Origin: Hylemonella gracilis str. Niagara R
GTDB taxonomy: Bacteria > Pseudomonadota > Gammaproteobacteria > Burkholderiales > Burkholderiaceae_C
DNA: 64,000 bases
Direction: 5' to 3'
Assembly (NCBI RefSeq): GCF_000600295.1
Contig: NZ_JEMG01000001.1
Location: 1,157,062-1,221,061, forward strand
Below, piece after piece: positions 1-8,330 of the stretch. The notes under the pieces are model-generated. The model was not told where the DNA came from. It ran no database searches and saw only the letters and a list, made by a program, of their open reading frames with translations. The first letter of the stretch is position 1. Each line of letters opens with the position of its first letter. The translations under genes were made by a program, and so were the position numbers.

Positions 1-863
1 ACGCGGCGCTCGTTGCTGCAAAAGCGTGGGTCGTCCGCCAATTCTTCACGGCCCACGGCCCGGCAGAAGCGCCGCCAATGGTCTTCCGCATAAGCGGAAA
101 GCACGATGTGGCCATCGCGCGTAGCGACCACTTCCGCCGCCGGAGCATTGTGGGGCTGGCCATCACCCAGGCGCGTGGGTTCGGGGGCGCCGCCCAGGTA
201 CTCGCACCAGGTCGCGGCCTGCAGGTGCAAGGCCGTTTCCAGCAGCGACACCTCCAGCGTCTCGCCCACGCCGCTGCGCTCGCGTCCATACAGCGCCGCC
301 AGCACGGCCTGCGCGCCCAGCTGCGCGGCCGCCGCATCCACGATGGGCACGCCCACCTTTTGCGGCAGCCGGTCGGGCTCGCCTGTCACCGACATCAGGC
401 CGCTTTCGGCTTGCGCCGCGATGTCGTAGCCCGGCCGCGCGTGCGAGGGGCCGCTGCTGCCGAAGCCCGAGATGGAGAGGTAGATGAGGCGTGGATGCAA
501 GGTCCGGACTTCGGCGGGGCCGAGACCGAGCTTGTCCATCACGCCGGGGCGCAGGTTCTGGATGACGATGTCGCTGCGCGCGATCAGACGCAGCGCGACT
601 TCCCGGCCGGAGGTGTTCTTGAGGTCCAGGGCGATCGAGCGCTTGCCCCGGTTGTAGGCCCGGATCATCGATTCGCCGTAACGACCGATGTGGCGTGCCT
701 GGTCGCCGGTGAGCGGTTCAACCTTGATGACAGTGGCGCCCAGTTCGGCCAGCGCCATCGTCGCACCGGGGCCGGCGATGTACTGGCCGAAGTCCAGCAC
801 CCGCACCCCGGCCAGGGGAGCGGCAGGTGCCTGGGCGCCAAGGGAAGAAGGAGAAGGCGACAT
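1..863 (-). CDS. CaiB/BaiF family (class III) CoA-transferase, 3' end cut by window
   Basis: The gene reads leftward from the ATG at 863 and runs off the window, so about 287 N-terminal residues are visible of a family that is usually near 400. The N-terminal part carries the usual LAGVRVLDFGQYIAGPGATM segment, followed by LGATVIKVEPLTGDQAR, NRGKRSIALDLK and VVIQN-like IVIQNLRPGVMDKLGL. The motif GYDIAAQAESGLMS contains the Asp expected to form the aspartyl-CoA intermediate. Family members move CoA between carboxylic acids in the cytoplasm; the substrate cannot be read here. It is divergent from a LysR gene (968) across about 100 bp, an arrangement in which the regulator often controls the enzyme gene. 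Confidence 0.9.
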   Translation of the reverse strand, partial: MSPSPSSLGAQAPAAPLAGVRVLDFGQYIAGPGATMALAELGATVIKVEPLTGDQARHIGRYGESMIRAYNRGKRSIALDLKNTSGREVALRLIARSDIVIQNLRPGVMDKLGLGPAEVRTLHPRLIYLSISGFGSSGPSHARPGYDIAAQAESGLMSVTGEPDRLPQKVGVPIVDAAAAQLGAQAVLAALYGRERSGVGETLEVSLLETALHLQAATWCEYLGGAPEPTRLGDGQPHNAPAAEVVATRDGHIVLSAYAEDHWRRFCRAVGREELADDPRFCSNERR

Positions 864-967
864 ATGGGGCACGACGATAGGTGCGGGTGGCATTCCTGGA
901 AATTGAATAATGCTGATAACACGATCACCAAAGCTGATCACCCGGAACTGAAGACCAAGGACCCGCC
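864..967. promoter_or_regulatory. Divergent promoter region, CoA-transferase / LysR
   Basis: A 104-bp AT-richer spacer separates the two divergent genes. It holds two related short words, gataacacgatcac and aagctgatcac, around 913-940. Divergent LysR arrangements usually carry the LysR binding site and both promoters in such a spacer. The exact boxes are inferred. Confidence 0.4.
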
Positions 968-1927
968 GTGACACCCAACGCCGACTACCTGGTGCGCCGC
1001 CTGCGCCTGCGCCATCTCGAATTGCTGGTGGCGCTGGCCGACGCGGGCACCCTGCGTGCCGCGGCCACCCGCCTGAATCTGAGCCAGCCCGCGCTGAGCA
1101 AGATGCTGGGCGAGATCGAGACCGGGTTTGGCGCTCGCCTGTTCGAACGCAGCCCGCAGGGCGTGAGGGCCAACGCCCTGGGGGATGCCGTGGTGTACCG
1201 GGCGCGGGTGATGCTCGGCGAACTGTCGCGCGGCAAGGACGAGGTCGACGCCTTGCGCACGGGCGCGACCGGCGTGTTGCGCGTCGGGACCTTGTCGGTG
1301 ACCTCCGCGGTGCCCAAGGCGGTCGTGCACTTGCGCCGTGGCCTGCCCGCCGCGCGCGTGCAGATCCTGGAGGGACGCGTCCGGGAACTGATCCAGAGGC
1401 TGCTGGACGGAGAACTGGATTGCGTTTTTGGCGCCATCACGCCCGAGCTGCTGACCAGCGATCTGCTGCCGCAACTGCGCCCGGAAGTGCTGCTCGAAGA
1501 CGAACTCTGCGTGCTGTGCGGGGCCGACCATCCCCTGGCGCGGCGCCGCCGTCTGCGCTGGGCCGACCTGCGCACCACGGCCTGGGTGGCGCCACCCAAG
1601 GACACCCTGGTGCGCCAGGCCTTCATGACCGCCTTCCTCAATGAGGGACTGGAGCCGCCGGAACCGGCCATCGAGGTGCTTTCGTCGGTGAGCGTGGGCA
1701 GCCTCCTGCGCATGGATGCGGCGCTGCTCGGCGCGGTGCGCCTGGAGCACGCGCAGGACGAACTGTCGCGCGCCGGCGTGCGCCGCCTGACCCTCACGCC
1801 CGCCATCCCACTGCCCTCGCTGGGCTTGTACACACGTCGTGCCACCGAAAGCCCTGCGCCGCTGGTGCAGGCTTTCGCGGGCGCGATCCGTCGGGTGGGG
1901 ACGCGTGCGCGCGGTGTGGACGTCTGA
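968..1927 (+). CDS. LysR family transcriptional regulator
   Basis: 319 residues, the normal LysR length. The N-terminal winged helix-turn-helix is clear (residues about 12-70, with LRAAATRLNLSQPALSKML and FGARLFERS). It is followed by the two-lobe effector-binding domain with GVLRVGTLS near residue 100. The start is GTG at 968; the first ATG downstream would remove most of the DNA-binding helix, so GTG is preferred. It is divergent from the CoA-transferase gene and probably regulates it. The effector is unknown. Confidence 0.92.
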   Translation: MTPNADYLVRRLRLRHLELLVALADAGTLRAAATRLNLSQPALSKMLGEIETGFGARLFERSPQGVRANALGDAVVYRARVMLGELSRGKDEVDALRTGATGVLRVGTLSVTSAVPKAVVHLRRGLPAARVQILEGRVRELIQRLLDGELDCVFGAITPELLTSDLLPQLRPEVLLEDELCVLCGADHPLARRRRLRWADLRTTAWVAPPKDTLVRQAFMTAFLNEGLEPPEPAIEVLSSVSVGSLLRMDAALLGAVRLEHAQDELSRAGVRRLTLTPAIPLPSLGLYTRRATESPAPLVQAFAGAIRRVGTRARGVDV

Positions 1928-1954
1928 AGGTACAGACCGGTGCGCGCCGCGCGG

Positions 1955-2581
1955 TCAGGCCGGTGCCAGTGCGCTCACGGGAAAAGGTTCGCGCCACGCC
2001 GCGAGTTCATTCATCCGTTCGTGCCAGCGGCGAATCGCGGGAAATTCCTGCAGCGGAAGCTGGGCGCGCTCGGCATAGGGCAACGTCACGGCCACAGCGA
2101 AGTCGGCCACGCTCAAGGTTTCACCGACCAGGAAGCTGTGCGTGCGCAGATGCGCGTCGAGCACCTGGGCGCTGGTCTCGAAGAAAGTGGTGGCGCTTTT
2201 CACCGCCGCCGCATCTGGCGCGCCCAGGCCCAGCGCCGGCTTGATCAGATACTCAAAGTACAGCGTGCCGCCATGGCGCGTGAAGTGCGCCATGTCCCAG
2301 CTGAGCCAACGCAGCACCTCGATCTGCCGCGCATCGTGCGGCCAGAGGTCGGCACCGGTCAGGTCGGACAGGTGGCACATGATGGCGTTGGATTCCCACA
2401 GTGTGCCGCTGGCGTGTTGCAGCACCGGCACCTTGCCATTCGGGTTGAGCGCCAGGAAGTCGGGCCGCAGGTGCTCGCCCTGGGCGAGGTCGACGCGCAC
2501 GAATTCCACCGGCGCCTTCATGTACCGGGCCGCCGCGCAGGCTTTGCGCGGGTTCAGCGTTTCGGCGTAGAAGAGCTTCAT
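1955..2581 (-). CDS. Glutathione S-transferase family protein
   Basis: 208 residues with a thioredoxin-like N-terminal half (KLFYAETLNPRKACAAARYM, then NPNGKVPVL with the cis-Pro, and LWESNAIMCHL for the gamma-glutamyl contact) and an all-helical C-terminal half ending in FPAIRRWHERMNELAAWR. The residue after the first strand is consistent with a beta/theta-type bacterial GST. Such enzymes conjugate glutathione to electrophiles or act as peroxidases; the substrate is unknown. Its ATG (2581) overlaps the stop of the SRPBCC gene by 4 bp (ATGA), making it the third gene of an ArsR-led operon. Confidence 0.9.
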   Translation of the reverse strand: MKLFYAETLNPRKACAAARYMKAPVEFVRVDLAQGEHLRPDFLALNPNGKVPVLQHASGTLWESNAIMCHLSDLTGADLWPHDARQIEVLRWLSWDMAHFTRHGGTLYFEYLIKPALGLGAPDAAAVKSATTFFETSAQVLDAHLRTHSFLVGETLSVADFAVAVTLPYAERAQLPLQEFPAIRRWHERMNELAAWREPFPVSALAPA

Positions 2582-3057
2582 GCGCCTTGCTCAGCGGCCA
2601 GCAGATCGACCAATTGCTCGAAGCTGCTGGTCCAGCCACCGTCGTGGCCGTCACGCGAGGCCACGGAATCGAAGCCGGTCTGCAGGAAGTGCATCCGCGT
2701 CTTGCGTGGCCCCAGTGCCTCGAAGGTCACGGTGATCAGCGTCATGTGGCCGGGCTGGCCCCGCTCGTCGAGCCAGCCGTGGGTCATGACCAAGCGTTCG
2801 GGTTCCACGATCTCGCGGTACACGCCATGCACCCAGTGGTCTTGTCCTTCGGGCGAGCGGATGCAAGCGCGGTAGCTGCCACCCACCCGCACATCGGAAC
2901 TGGCTGCGCCGCGGCTGAAGCCGCGCGGGGCGGCCCAGCGCGCCATCTGTTCGGGGTCGGTCCAGGCGCGGAACACCAGGGCACGTGGGGCTTCGAAGAT
3001 GCGCGTGATGGTGAGTTCGCTGTCGGCGGAGGTGAGGGCCTCAGTCCTTGCGTTCAT
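2578..3057 (-). CDS. SRPBCC / AHSA1-type (START-like fold) domain protein
   Basis: About 159 residues from the ATG at 3057. That start is chosen because AGGAG lies about 9 nt upstream; an in-frame ATG at 3084 is the alternative. Family signatures are LTITRIFEAPRALVFRAWTDPEQMARW near the N-terminus, then WVHGVYREIVEPERLVMTHGW and the C-terminal GHDGGWTSSFEQLVDLL. These proteins form a hydrophobic cavity and are nearly always encoded beside an ArsR regulator, as here. Catalytic activity is not established. It overlaps the ArsR gene by 17 bp and the GST gene by 4 bp, so translation is probably coupled. Confidence 0.88.
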   Translation of the reverse strand: MNARTEALTSADSELTITRIFEAPRALVFRAWTDPEQMARWAAPRGFSRGAASSDVRVGGSYRACIRSPEGQDHWVHGVYREIVEPERLVMTHGWLDERGQPGHMTLITVTFEALGPRKTRMHFLQTGFDSVASRDGHDGGWTSSFEQLVDLLAAEQGA

Positions 3058-3391
3058 GGGATGGCTCCTGCTGTTGAAGTTCATCGAGGTGGGCGGCGAG
3101 CTGGTCGAAGCTTTGTTCCCAGTAGCGGCGGTAGTAGGCCACCCAGTCGGCTGCGGCCTTCAGCGGCACCGCTTCCAGGCGGCAGGGCCGTGACTGTCGG
3201 GCGCGTGAGCGGGTGACGAGGCCGGCGCGCTCCAGCACCTTCAGATGCTTGGAGATGGCGGGCTGGCTCATGGCAAAGGGCTCGGCCAGTTCCGTGACGT
3301 TGGCTTCCCCGGCGGCCAGACGGGCGAGGATGGCGCGGCGCGTCGGGTCCGCCAGGGCGGCGAAGGTCGTACTCAAGGCGTCCATGTGCAT
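3041..3391 (-). CDS. ArsR family regulator (non-metal, SRPBCC-associated type)
   Basis: A 116-residue winged-helix repressor. Visible are FAALADPTRRAILARLA, the recognition helix TELAEPFAMSQPAISKHLKVLERAGLV and the wing. No CxC metal motif is seen, so it belongs to the metal-independent group that accompanies SRPBCC genes. ATG at 3391 is used, with ATG 3385 possible. The in-frame TTG at 3403 would lie inside the operator palindrome and is rejected. No Shine-Dalgarno sequence precedes either ATG, so the transcript may be leaderless. It probably represses its own three-gene operon. Confidence 0.88.
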   Translation of the reverse strand: MHMDALSTTFAALADPTRRAILARLAAGEANVTELAEPFAMSQPAISKHLKVLERAGLVTRSRARQSRPCRLEAVPLKAAADWVAYYRRYWEQSFDQLAAHLDELQQQEPSHERKD

Positions 3392-3395
3392 TTTT

Positions 3396-3415
3396 ATAAC
3401 CAATTGGTTTTATAA
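3396..3415. promoter_or_regulatory. Palindromic operator/promoter of the ArsR operon
   Basis: The perfect 12-bp palindrome AACCAATTGGTT (3398-3409) is flanked by TATAA on both sides and sits immediately before the ArsR start. Its position over a TATAAA-like -10 element on the minus strand is what an autorepressor site would look like. The assignment to this ArsR protein is inference. Confidence 0.6.
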
Positions 3416-3634
3416 CTGTTTGGATTTTTAATGAGGAAAAGCGCCCTGTCAAGGGCCTTTGCGAGGGTGGGCCACGGGCGAAAAAAAGAGGGGGCTGGCC
3501 GCTGCGGCCACCCTTACGGCGAGTGATGCCCGGGCGAGCATGGGCGCGTGCGCGGCGCTGACGTTTGAACCAGCTGACCGGGGAAGGGTGCGGCAAGCAC
3601 GAAGTTCAACAGCCGGTCAGGGCCGCGCCGTACC

Positions 3635-3722
3635 CGTCCGTTCGCGTTGTGCCCGTCGAAACGCGCTCTTGCGTATCAAGCACAGGCAGAAGACTTCGAC
3701 CAGCTCAGTCCGAATGGGCGGA
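3635..3722. repeat. Degenerate inverted repeat in the ArsR-pdxH gap
   Basis: Two arms, ccgttcgcgttgtgcccgtcgaa (about 3638-3660) and ttcgaccagctcagtccgaat (about 3695-3715), are imperfect reverse complements sharing TTCG, TG-GC and GTCGAA blocks. They resemble the TTCGACAGGCTCAG...GAACGG elements that recur between genes in many proteobacteria. No gene can be supported in the rest of the 352-bp gap 3404-3755, which also has a short GC hairpin around 3494-3512. Confidence 0.45.
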
Positions 3723-3755
3723 CTGGGGCGACATGGTTTGTGGCGGTATTCAGCC

Positions 3756-4436
3756 TCAGGGCGCCAGCCGCTCGCGCACCCAGGTTGTGCCCGTCGCGCC
3801 CCGCTCCAAGCGATAGCGCAGCCGGTCGTGCAGCCGGCTGGGTCGGCCTTGCCAGAATTCCCAGCGGTCTGGCACCAGGCGGAAACCGCCCCAATGCGGC
3901 GGGCGAGGCGGGTTCAGCAGGTACTGCGCGCCGTAACGGGCCGCATTGGTGACCAGCACGCCGCGTCCGCTGATGACCTGGCTCTGCGGGCTGGCCCAGG
4001 CGCCGATGCGTGAATCGAGCGGGCGGCTGTGGAAGTAGGTGTCGCTTTCCTCGGCACTGACCTGTTCCACGCGGCCTTCGATGCGCACCACGCGCTCCAG
4101 CTCGACCCAGTGGAACTGCAGGGCGGCGTAAGGGTTGCCCGCGAGTTCGCGGCCCTTGCGGCTGTCGTAGTTGCTGTACCAGACGATGCCGCGCTCGTCA
4201 TAGCCTTTGATCAGCACGACGCGCGATGAGGGCCGCAGGTCACTGCCCACGGTGGCCAGCGTCATCGCATTGGGTTCGGGCAATTGAGCCTGCACCGCCT
4301 CGTTCAGCCATAGTGCGAACTGGCGCAGAGGGTCCGCCTGCGAGGCGTCTTCGCTGAGCTCGGCGCGCTCGTAGCTTTTGCGCAGTGCCGCCAACTCGGT
4401 GGCGTTCAAGGACGTGGCGGGTCGGGTCGGGCTCAT
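3756..4436 (-). CDS. pdxH: Pyridoxamine/pyridoxine 5'-phosphate oxidase
   Basis: 226 residues, close to the usual 210-220. The FMN enzyme oxidises pyridoxamine- or pyridoxine-5'-phosphate to pyridoxal 5'-phosphate. Signatures are [62 protein letters not shown]-like [16 protein letters not shown] and the C-terminal [20 protein letters not shown] with the substrate-binding Arg/His. The start is ATG 4436, which overlaps the stop of the upstream LysR gene by 4 bp. The open frame continues upstream to 4727 but only through the LysR gene. Confidence 0.96.
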   Translation of the reverse strand: MSPTRPATSLNATELAALRKSYERAELSEDASQADPLRQFALWLNEAVQAQLPEPNAMTLATVGSDLRPSSRVVLIKGYDERGIVWYSNYDSRKGRELAGNPYAALQFHWVELERVVRIEGRVEQVSAEESDTYFHSRPLDSRIGAWASPQSQVISGRGVLVTNAARYGAQYLLNPPRPPHWGGFRLVPDRWEFWQGRPSRLHDRLRYRLERGATGTTWVRERLAP

Positions 4437-5341
4437 GGCGAGATTGTAGGTAGACGCTCGCGCAGGAAGTCCAGGAACACGCGGGTTTTGAGTGGCAGGT
4501 GCGCCTGCTGGGGGTGGTAAGCGTAGAAGCCAGGAAATCCCGCGCTGTAGTCGGCCAGCACTTCGACCAGTGCGCCGGTGCGCAGCGGCTCGACCAGGGT
4601 CAGGTCCCACCCCATCGTGATCCCCAGGCCCGCGATGGCCGCGTTCATGCCGGTTTGCCAGTGGCTGATGATCAGCGGGCCGCGCACCGCGTACTCGGTG
4701 ATCGCGCCGTCGACCAGGAACTCCCATTTGTAGATCGCGCCGCTGCTGCGCATGCGGTAGTTGATGCAGCGGTGCGCCGCCAGTTCTTGCGGGTGCTGCG
4801 GCGTGCCATGTGCTCGCAGGTAAGCGGGCGAGGCCACGCAGCGCATGCGGAATTCACGCGTCAGCGGAACGGCGACCATGTCGCGTTCCAGCGATTCACC
4901 GATGCGCATGCCCAAGTCCAGGCCGTCGCGCACGATGTCCACGAAGCCATCGTCGTACACCAGTTCCAAGCCGATGTGAGGGTGCCGCGCGAAGAACTCT
5001 GGCAGCAGTGGCTCGATCAGAAAGTTGCCGGTCATGTAGCCCAGCGTCAGGCGCAGGGTTCCGCCCTCGACGCCGGCGCTGGACTGCAGGTCTTCGGTGG
5101 CGGCCTTCAAGCTGGCCAGCGCGGGCGCGACGCGGGCCAGGTAGGCGTGGCCAGCCTCGCTGAGGTTGACGCTGCGGGTGGTGCGCTCGAACAAGCGCAC
5201 GCCCAGGCGGGTTTCCAGCTTCTTGATGGTCTGTGACAAAGCCGCGGGGGTCACGCCCAGGGCATGGGCGGCCTGCGTGAGGCTGCGGTGGGCGGCCACT
5301 TGCTCAAAGGCCGCCAGCGCGGCCAGAACTTCGGATTGCAT
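4433..5341 (-). CDS. LysR family transcriptional regulator
   Basis: 302 residues. The helix-turn-helix is [26 protein letters not shown] with [14 protein letters not shown], and the effector domain starts at [11 protein letters not shown]. The sequence type ([32 protein letters not shown]) matches the CrgA/DsdC-like LysR group common in betaproteobacteria. It overlaps pdxH by 4 bp, so both are probably on one transcript. It also faces the molybdenum hydroxylase genes (5511) across 169 bp and may control those. Confidence 0.92.
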   Translation of the reverse strand: MQSEVLAALAAFEQVAAHRSLTQAAHALGVTPAALSQTIKKLETRLGVRLFERTTRSVNLSEAGHAYLARVAPALASLKAATEDLQSSAGVEGGTLRLTLGYMTGNFLIEPLLPEFFARHPHIGLELVYDDGFVDIVRDGLDLGMRIGESLERDMVAVPLTREFRMRCVASPAYLRAHGTPQHPQELAAHRCINYRMRSSGAIYKWEFLVDGAITEYAVRGPLIISHWQTGMNAAIAGLGITMGWDLTLVEPLRTGALVEVLADYSAGFPGFYAYHPQQAHLPLKTRVFLDFLRERLPTISP

Positions 5342-5510
5342 GGGGTGCGATTGTTAAGTGGAAGTTGATAACCTAGGTAGACACTTGGTATTTCTCTTTG
5401 CGACGTGCTGCGGCACACTGCCGCCGTTTCTTGCGTCCGCGGCCTCTCCCTCGCTCGGACGTTTCGCCTGGTCCACTTTTCCGCAGACCCCTACAGCACA
5501 AGGAGCCTCC

Positions 5511-5972
5511 ATGGCTGTCTCATTCACCCTCAACGGCAAGCCCGCCTCGGTCAATGTCGACCCTGGCACCCCCATCCTCTGGACGCTGCGCGACACCCTG
5601 GGCATGACCGGGACCAAGTTCGGCTGCGGCATGGCCCTGTGCGGCGCCTGCACCGTGCACCTCAACGGCGCGGCCATCCGTTCCTGCGTCACCCCGGTGG
5701 CCTCGGCCGAGGGCCAACGGGTCACCACCATCGAAGCGCTGGCCACCGACAAGGTTGGCCGCGCGGTGGAGGACGCCTGGGTCAAGCACGACGTGGCTCA
5801 GTGCGGTTACTGCCAAAGCGGCCAGATCATGAGCGCGACCGCGCTGCTGGCCAGCAACAAGAAGCCGAGCGACGCAGACATTGACGCCGCCATGGCCGGC
5901 AACGTGTGCCGCTGCGGCACCTACGCGCGCATTCGCGCCGCCATCCACGACGCGGCCCGCTCGCTGGCCTGA
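5511..5972 (+). CDS. (2Fe-2S)-binding small subunit of an isoquinoline 1-oxidoreductase-type molybdenum hydroxylase
   Basis: 153 residues from ATG 5511, which has AAGGAG 5-6 bp upstream; a longer open frame to 5358 lacks such a site. The N-terminal plant-type ferredoxin cluster is [17 protein letters not shown] with a fourth Cys in IRSC. The second all-helical cluster is [11 protein letters not shown] plus NVCRCGTY. This two-cluster architecture defines the small subunit of xanthine-oxidase-family enzymes. It passes electrons from the molybdenum subunit encoded 18 bp downstream. IorA is the closest family name; the substrate (N-heterocycle or aldehyde) is not determinable. Confidence 0.93.
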   Translation: MAVSFTLNGKPASVNVDPGTPILWTLRDTLGMTGTKFGCGMALCGACTVHLNGAAIRSCVTPVASAEGQRVTTIEALATDKVGRAVEDAWVKHDVAQCGYCQSGQIMSATALLASNKKPSDADIDAAMAGNVCRCGTYARIRAAIHDAARSLA

Positions 5973-5990
5973 ACGAAGGGAGAAACCAAC

Positions 5991-8291
5991 ATGACCACCC
6001 ACACCCCCTTCCATTCCCGACTGATCGATGCCCAACTGATCGGTGCCCTGCCCAAGGGTCTGCAGGCCCTGGTCCAGCGCCAGGCCGGAGATGCCCTCGA
6101 CGCCGACGACGGCCTGCCGCGCCGCAGCTTCCTCAAGCTGGCGGCCGGCTCGGGCTTCGCGCTGGGCGCCTTCCCCCTGGTCGCATCGGCACAGGGCGCG
6201 TCCGGCGCTGCGGCCAGCGGCCTCAAGCCCACGCAACTGCCTGCGGCCTTCGTGCGCATCACGCGCGACGGTATCGTCACCGTGACGGTCAATCGCCTGG
6301 AGTTCGGCCAGGGTACACACACCGGCCTGGCCATGGTGCTGGCCGAGGAGCTGGACGCCGATTGGTCCCAGGTACGGGCCGTGCATGGTGATGCCAACCC
6401 GGCCTACGTCGATCCGGCTTTCGGCATCCATCTCACGGGCGGCTCCAACGCGCTCAAGAACAGCTACACCCAGTACCGTGAACTGGGCGCGCGCACCCGC
6501 GCCATGCTGCTGGCCGCGGCGGCGCAGCAATGGAAGGTGGCACCTTCCGCGCTGCGTACCCAGGCTGGGCAGGTGATCGGCCCCGGCGGCCGCAAGCTGG
6601 GTTACGGTGAACTGGCCGAGGCCGCGATGCAGCTGCCCGTACCCGAGCAGGTCACGCTGAAGGACCCGAAGCAGTTCCGCCTGATCGGCCTGCCGACGGG
6701 GCGGCTGGACGCGCGAGCCAAGTCCAGCGGCCAGCAGGACTTCGGCATTGACCTGAAGCTGCCTGGCATGCTGACCGCCGTGGTGGCCTACCCGCCCGTC
6801 TTTGGCGCCAAGCTGCAGTCGGTGGACGACGCGGCGGCCAAGGCCGTCCCGGGTGTGCGTGCCGTGCTGCGGGTGCCGCTGGACCGCGGCGCCGAGGGCG
6901 TGGTCGTGGTCGCCGAGGGCTACTGGGCCGCCAAGCAAGGGCGCGACGCGCTCAAGCTGGACTGGAACACCAGTGCCGTCGACAAGGTGGACAGCGCGCG
7001 CCAACTGGCCGCGTACCGTGAACTGGCGACCAAGCCGGGCGCGCTGAAGTACGACGCCGACCTGTCCAAGCTGGACGGCGCACCCCGCAAGATCAGCGCC
7101 GAATTCGTGTTCCCCTACCTGGCCCACGCACCCATGGAGCCGCTGAACTGCACGGTTCAGCTCACGGGCCAGGGTGCGACTGCCCGGGCCGAGCTGTGGA
7201 CTGGCACGCAGATGCCGGGGCTGGATGCACTTGCCGCCGCTGCCGCCCTGGGCGTCACACCGCAGAACCTCAAGATGAATGTGCAGATGGCCGGTGGCGG
7301 TTTCGGCCGCCGCGCCGTGCCGAGCAGCGAGTACGTGGTCCATGCCTGCCAGGTGGCCAAGGCCGCGCGTGCTGCCGGTCTGGCCGCCCCGGTGCGCACG
7401 CTCTGGAGCCGCGAGGACGACATCAAGGGTGGGTATTACCGGCCCATGCACCTGCACCGCGCCGAGATCGGTTTTGACGCCCAGGGCGAGATCCTGGGCT
7501 GGAACCACGTGATCGTTGGGCAATCCATCCTCAAGGGCTCGCCTTTCGAGGCCTTCATGGTGCAGAACGGCGTGGATGCCACCATGGTCGAGGGCATGAA
7601 GGAGCCCTATGACCTGCCCATGAAGCTCTCGGTCCATCACCCGCAGCAGAACGTGCCCGTGCTCTGGTGGCGCAGCGTGGGCTCCACCCACACGGCCTAC
7701 GTGATGGAAACACTGATCGATGAGATCGCCCGCGCCACGAAGCAAGACCCGGTGGCCTACCGCCTCAAGCTGATGGAAGGCAAGCACCCGCGCCACCAGG
7801 CGGCGCTGCAACTCGCGGTCGAGAAGTCCGGCTACGGCAAGAAAAAACTCGCCGCTGGCCGCGCCTGGGGCGTGGCCGTGCACGAGTCCTTCAGCACGGT
7901 GGTGGCTTACGTGGTCGAAGCCTCGGTGAAGGACGGCATGCCCAAGCTGCACAGCGTGACCGCGGGTGTGCATTGCAATCTGGCCGTCAACCCCAAGAGC
8001 GTGGAGGCGCAGGTGCAGGGCGCGGCCCTGATGGGTCTGGGCATGTGCTTGCCCGGTGCGGCCATCACGCTCAAGGACGGCGTGGTCGAGCAAAGCAACT
8101 TCCACGACTACACGGTGGCCCGCATGACCGACATGCCGCAGATCAGCGTGCACATCGTGCCCAGCGCCGATGCGCCGACCGGCGTGGGCGAACCCGGCCT
8201 GCCGCCGCTGGCGCCGGCCTTCGCCAACGCGATCGCGCGTTTGACGGGCAAGACACCACGCCAGCTGCCCTTCAAGCTGGACGCGGCCTGA
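5991..8291 (+). CDS. Molybdopterin-cytosine-dinucleotide hydroxylase large subunit (IorB/aldehyde dehydrogenase type), Tat signal
   Basis: 766 residues. A twin-arginine signal LPRRSFLKLAAGSG lies at residues 43-56, preceded by an unusual 42-residue N-terminal extension, which indicates export of the folded, cofactor-loaded complex. The molybdenum domain shows TVTVNRLEFGQGTHTGLAM, MAGGGFGRRA, VLWWRSVGSTHTAYVMETLIDE and the C-terminal PTGVGEPGLPPLAPAFANAI with the Glu expected to act as catalytic base. Length and motif order fit the single-chain IorB group. Its small-subunit partner is immediately upstream and maturation genes follow. No cytochrome c subunit, often a third component, is adjacent. 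Confidence 0.92.
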   Translation: MTTHTPFHSRLIDAQLIGALPKGLQALVQRQAGDALDADDGLPRRSFLKLAAGSGFALGAFPLVASAQGASGAAASGLKPTQLPAAFVRITRDGIVTVTVNRLEFGQGTHTGLAMVLAEELDADWSQVRAVHGDANPAYVDPAFGIHLTGGSNALKNSYTQYRELGARTRAMLLAAAAQQWKVAPSALRTQAGQVIGPGGRKLGYGELAEAAMQLPVPEQVTLKDPKQFRLIGLPTGRLDARAKSSGQQDFGIDLKLPGMLTAVVAYPPVFGAKLQSVDDAAAKAVPGVRAVLRVPLDRGAEGVVVVAEGYWAAKQGRDALKLDWNTSAVDKVDSARQLAAYRELATKPGALKYDADLSKLDGAPRKISAEFVFPYLAHAPMEPLNCTVQLTGQGATARAELWTGTQMPGLDALAAAAALGVTPQNLKMNVQMAGGGFGRRAVPSSEYVVHACQVAKAARAAGLAAPVRTLWSREDDIKGGYYRPMHLHRAEIGFDAQGEILGWNHVIVGQSILKGSPFEAFMVQNGVDATMVEGMKEPYDLPMKLSVHHPQQNVPVLWWRSVGSTHTAYVMETLIDEIARATKQDPVAYRLKLMEGKHPRHQAALQLAVEKSGYGKKKLAAGRAWGVAVHESFSTVVAYVVEASVKDGMPKLHSVTAGVHCNLAVNPKSVEAQVQGAALMGLGMCLPGAAITLKDGVVEQSNFHDYTVARMTDMPQISVHIVPSADAPTGVGEPGLPPLAPAFANAIARLTGKTPRQLPFKLDAA

Positions 8292-8330
8292 GGTTCGAGC
8301 AGGCGCTGACGCAACGACGAGGAGCAGAGC

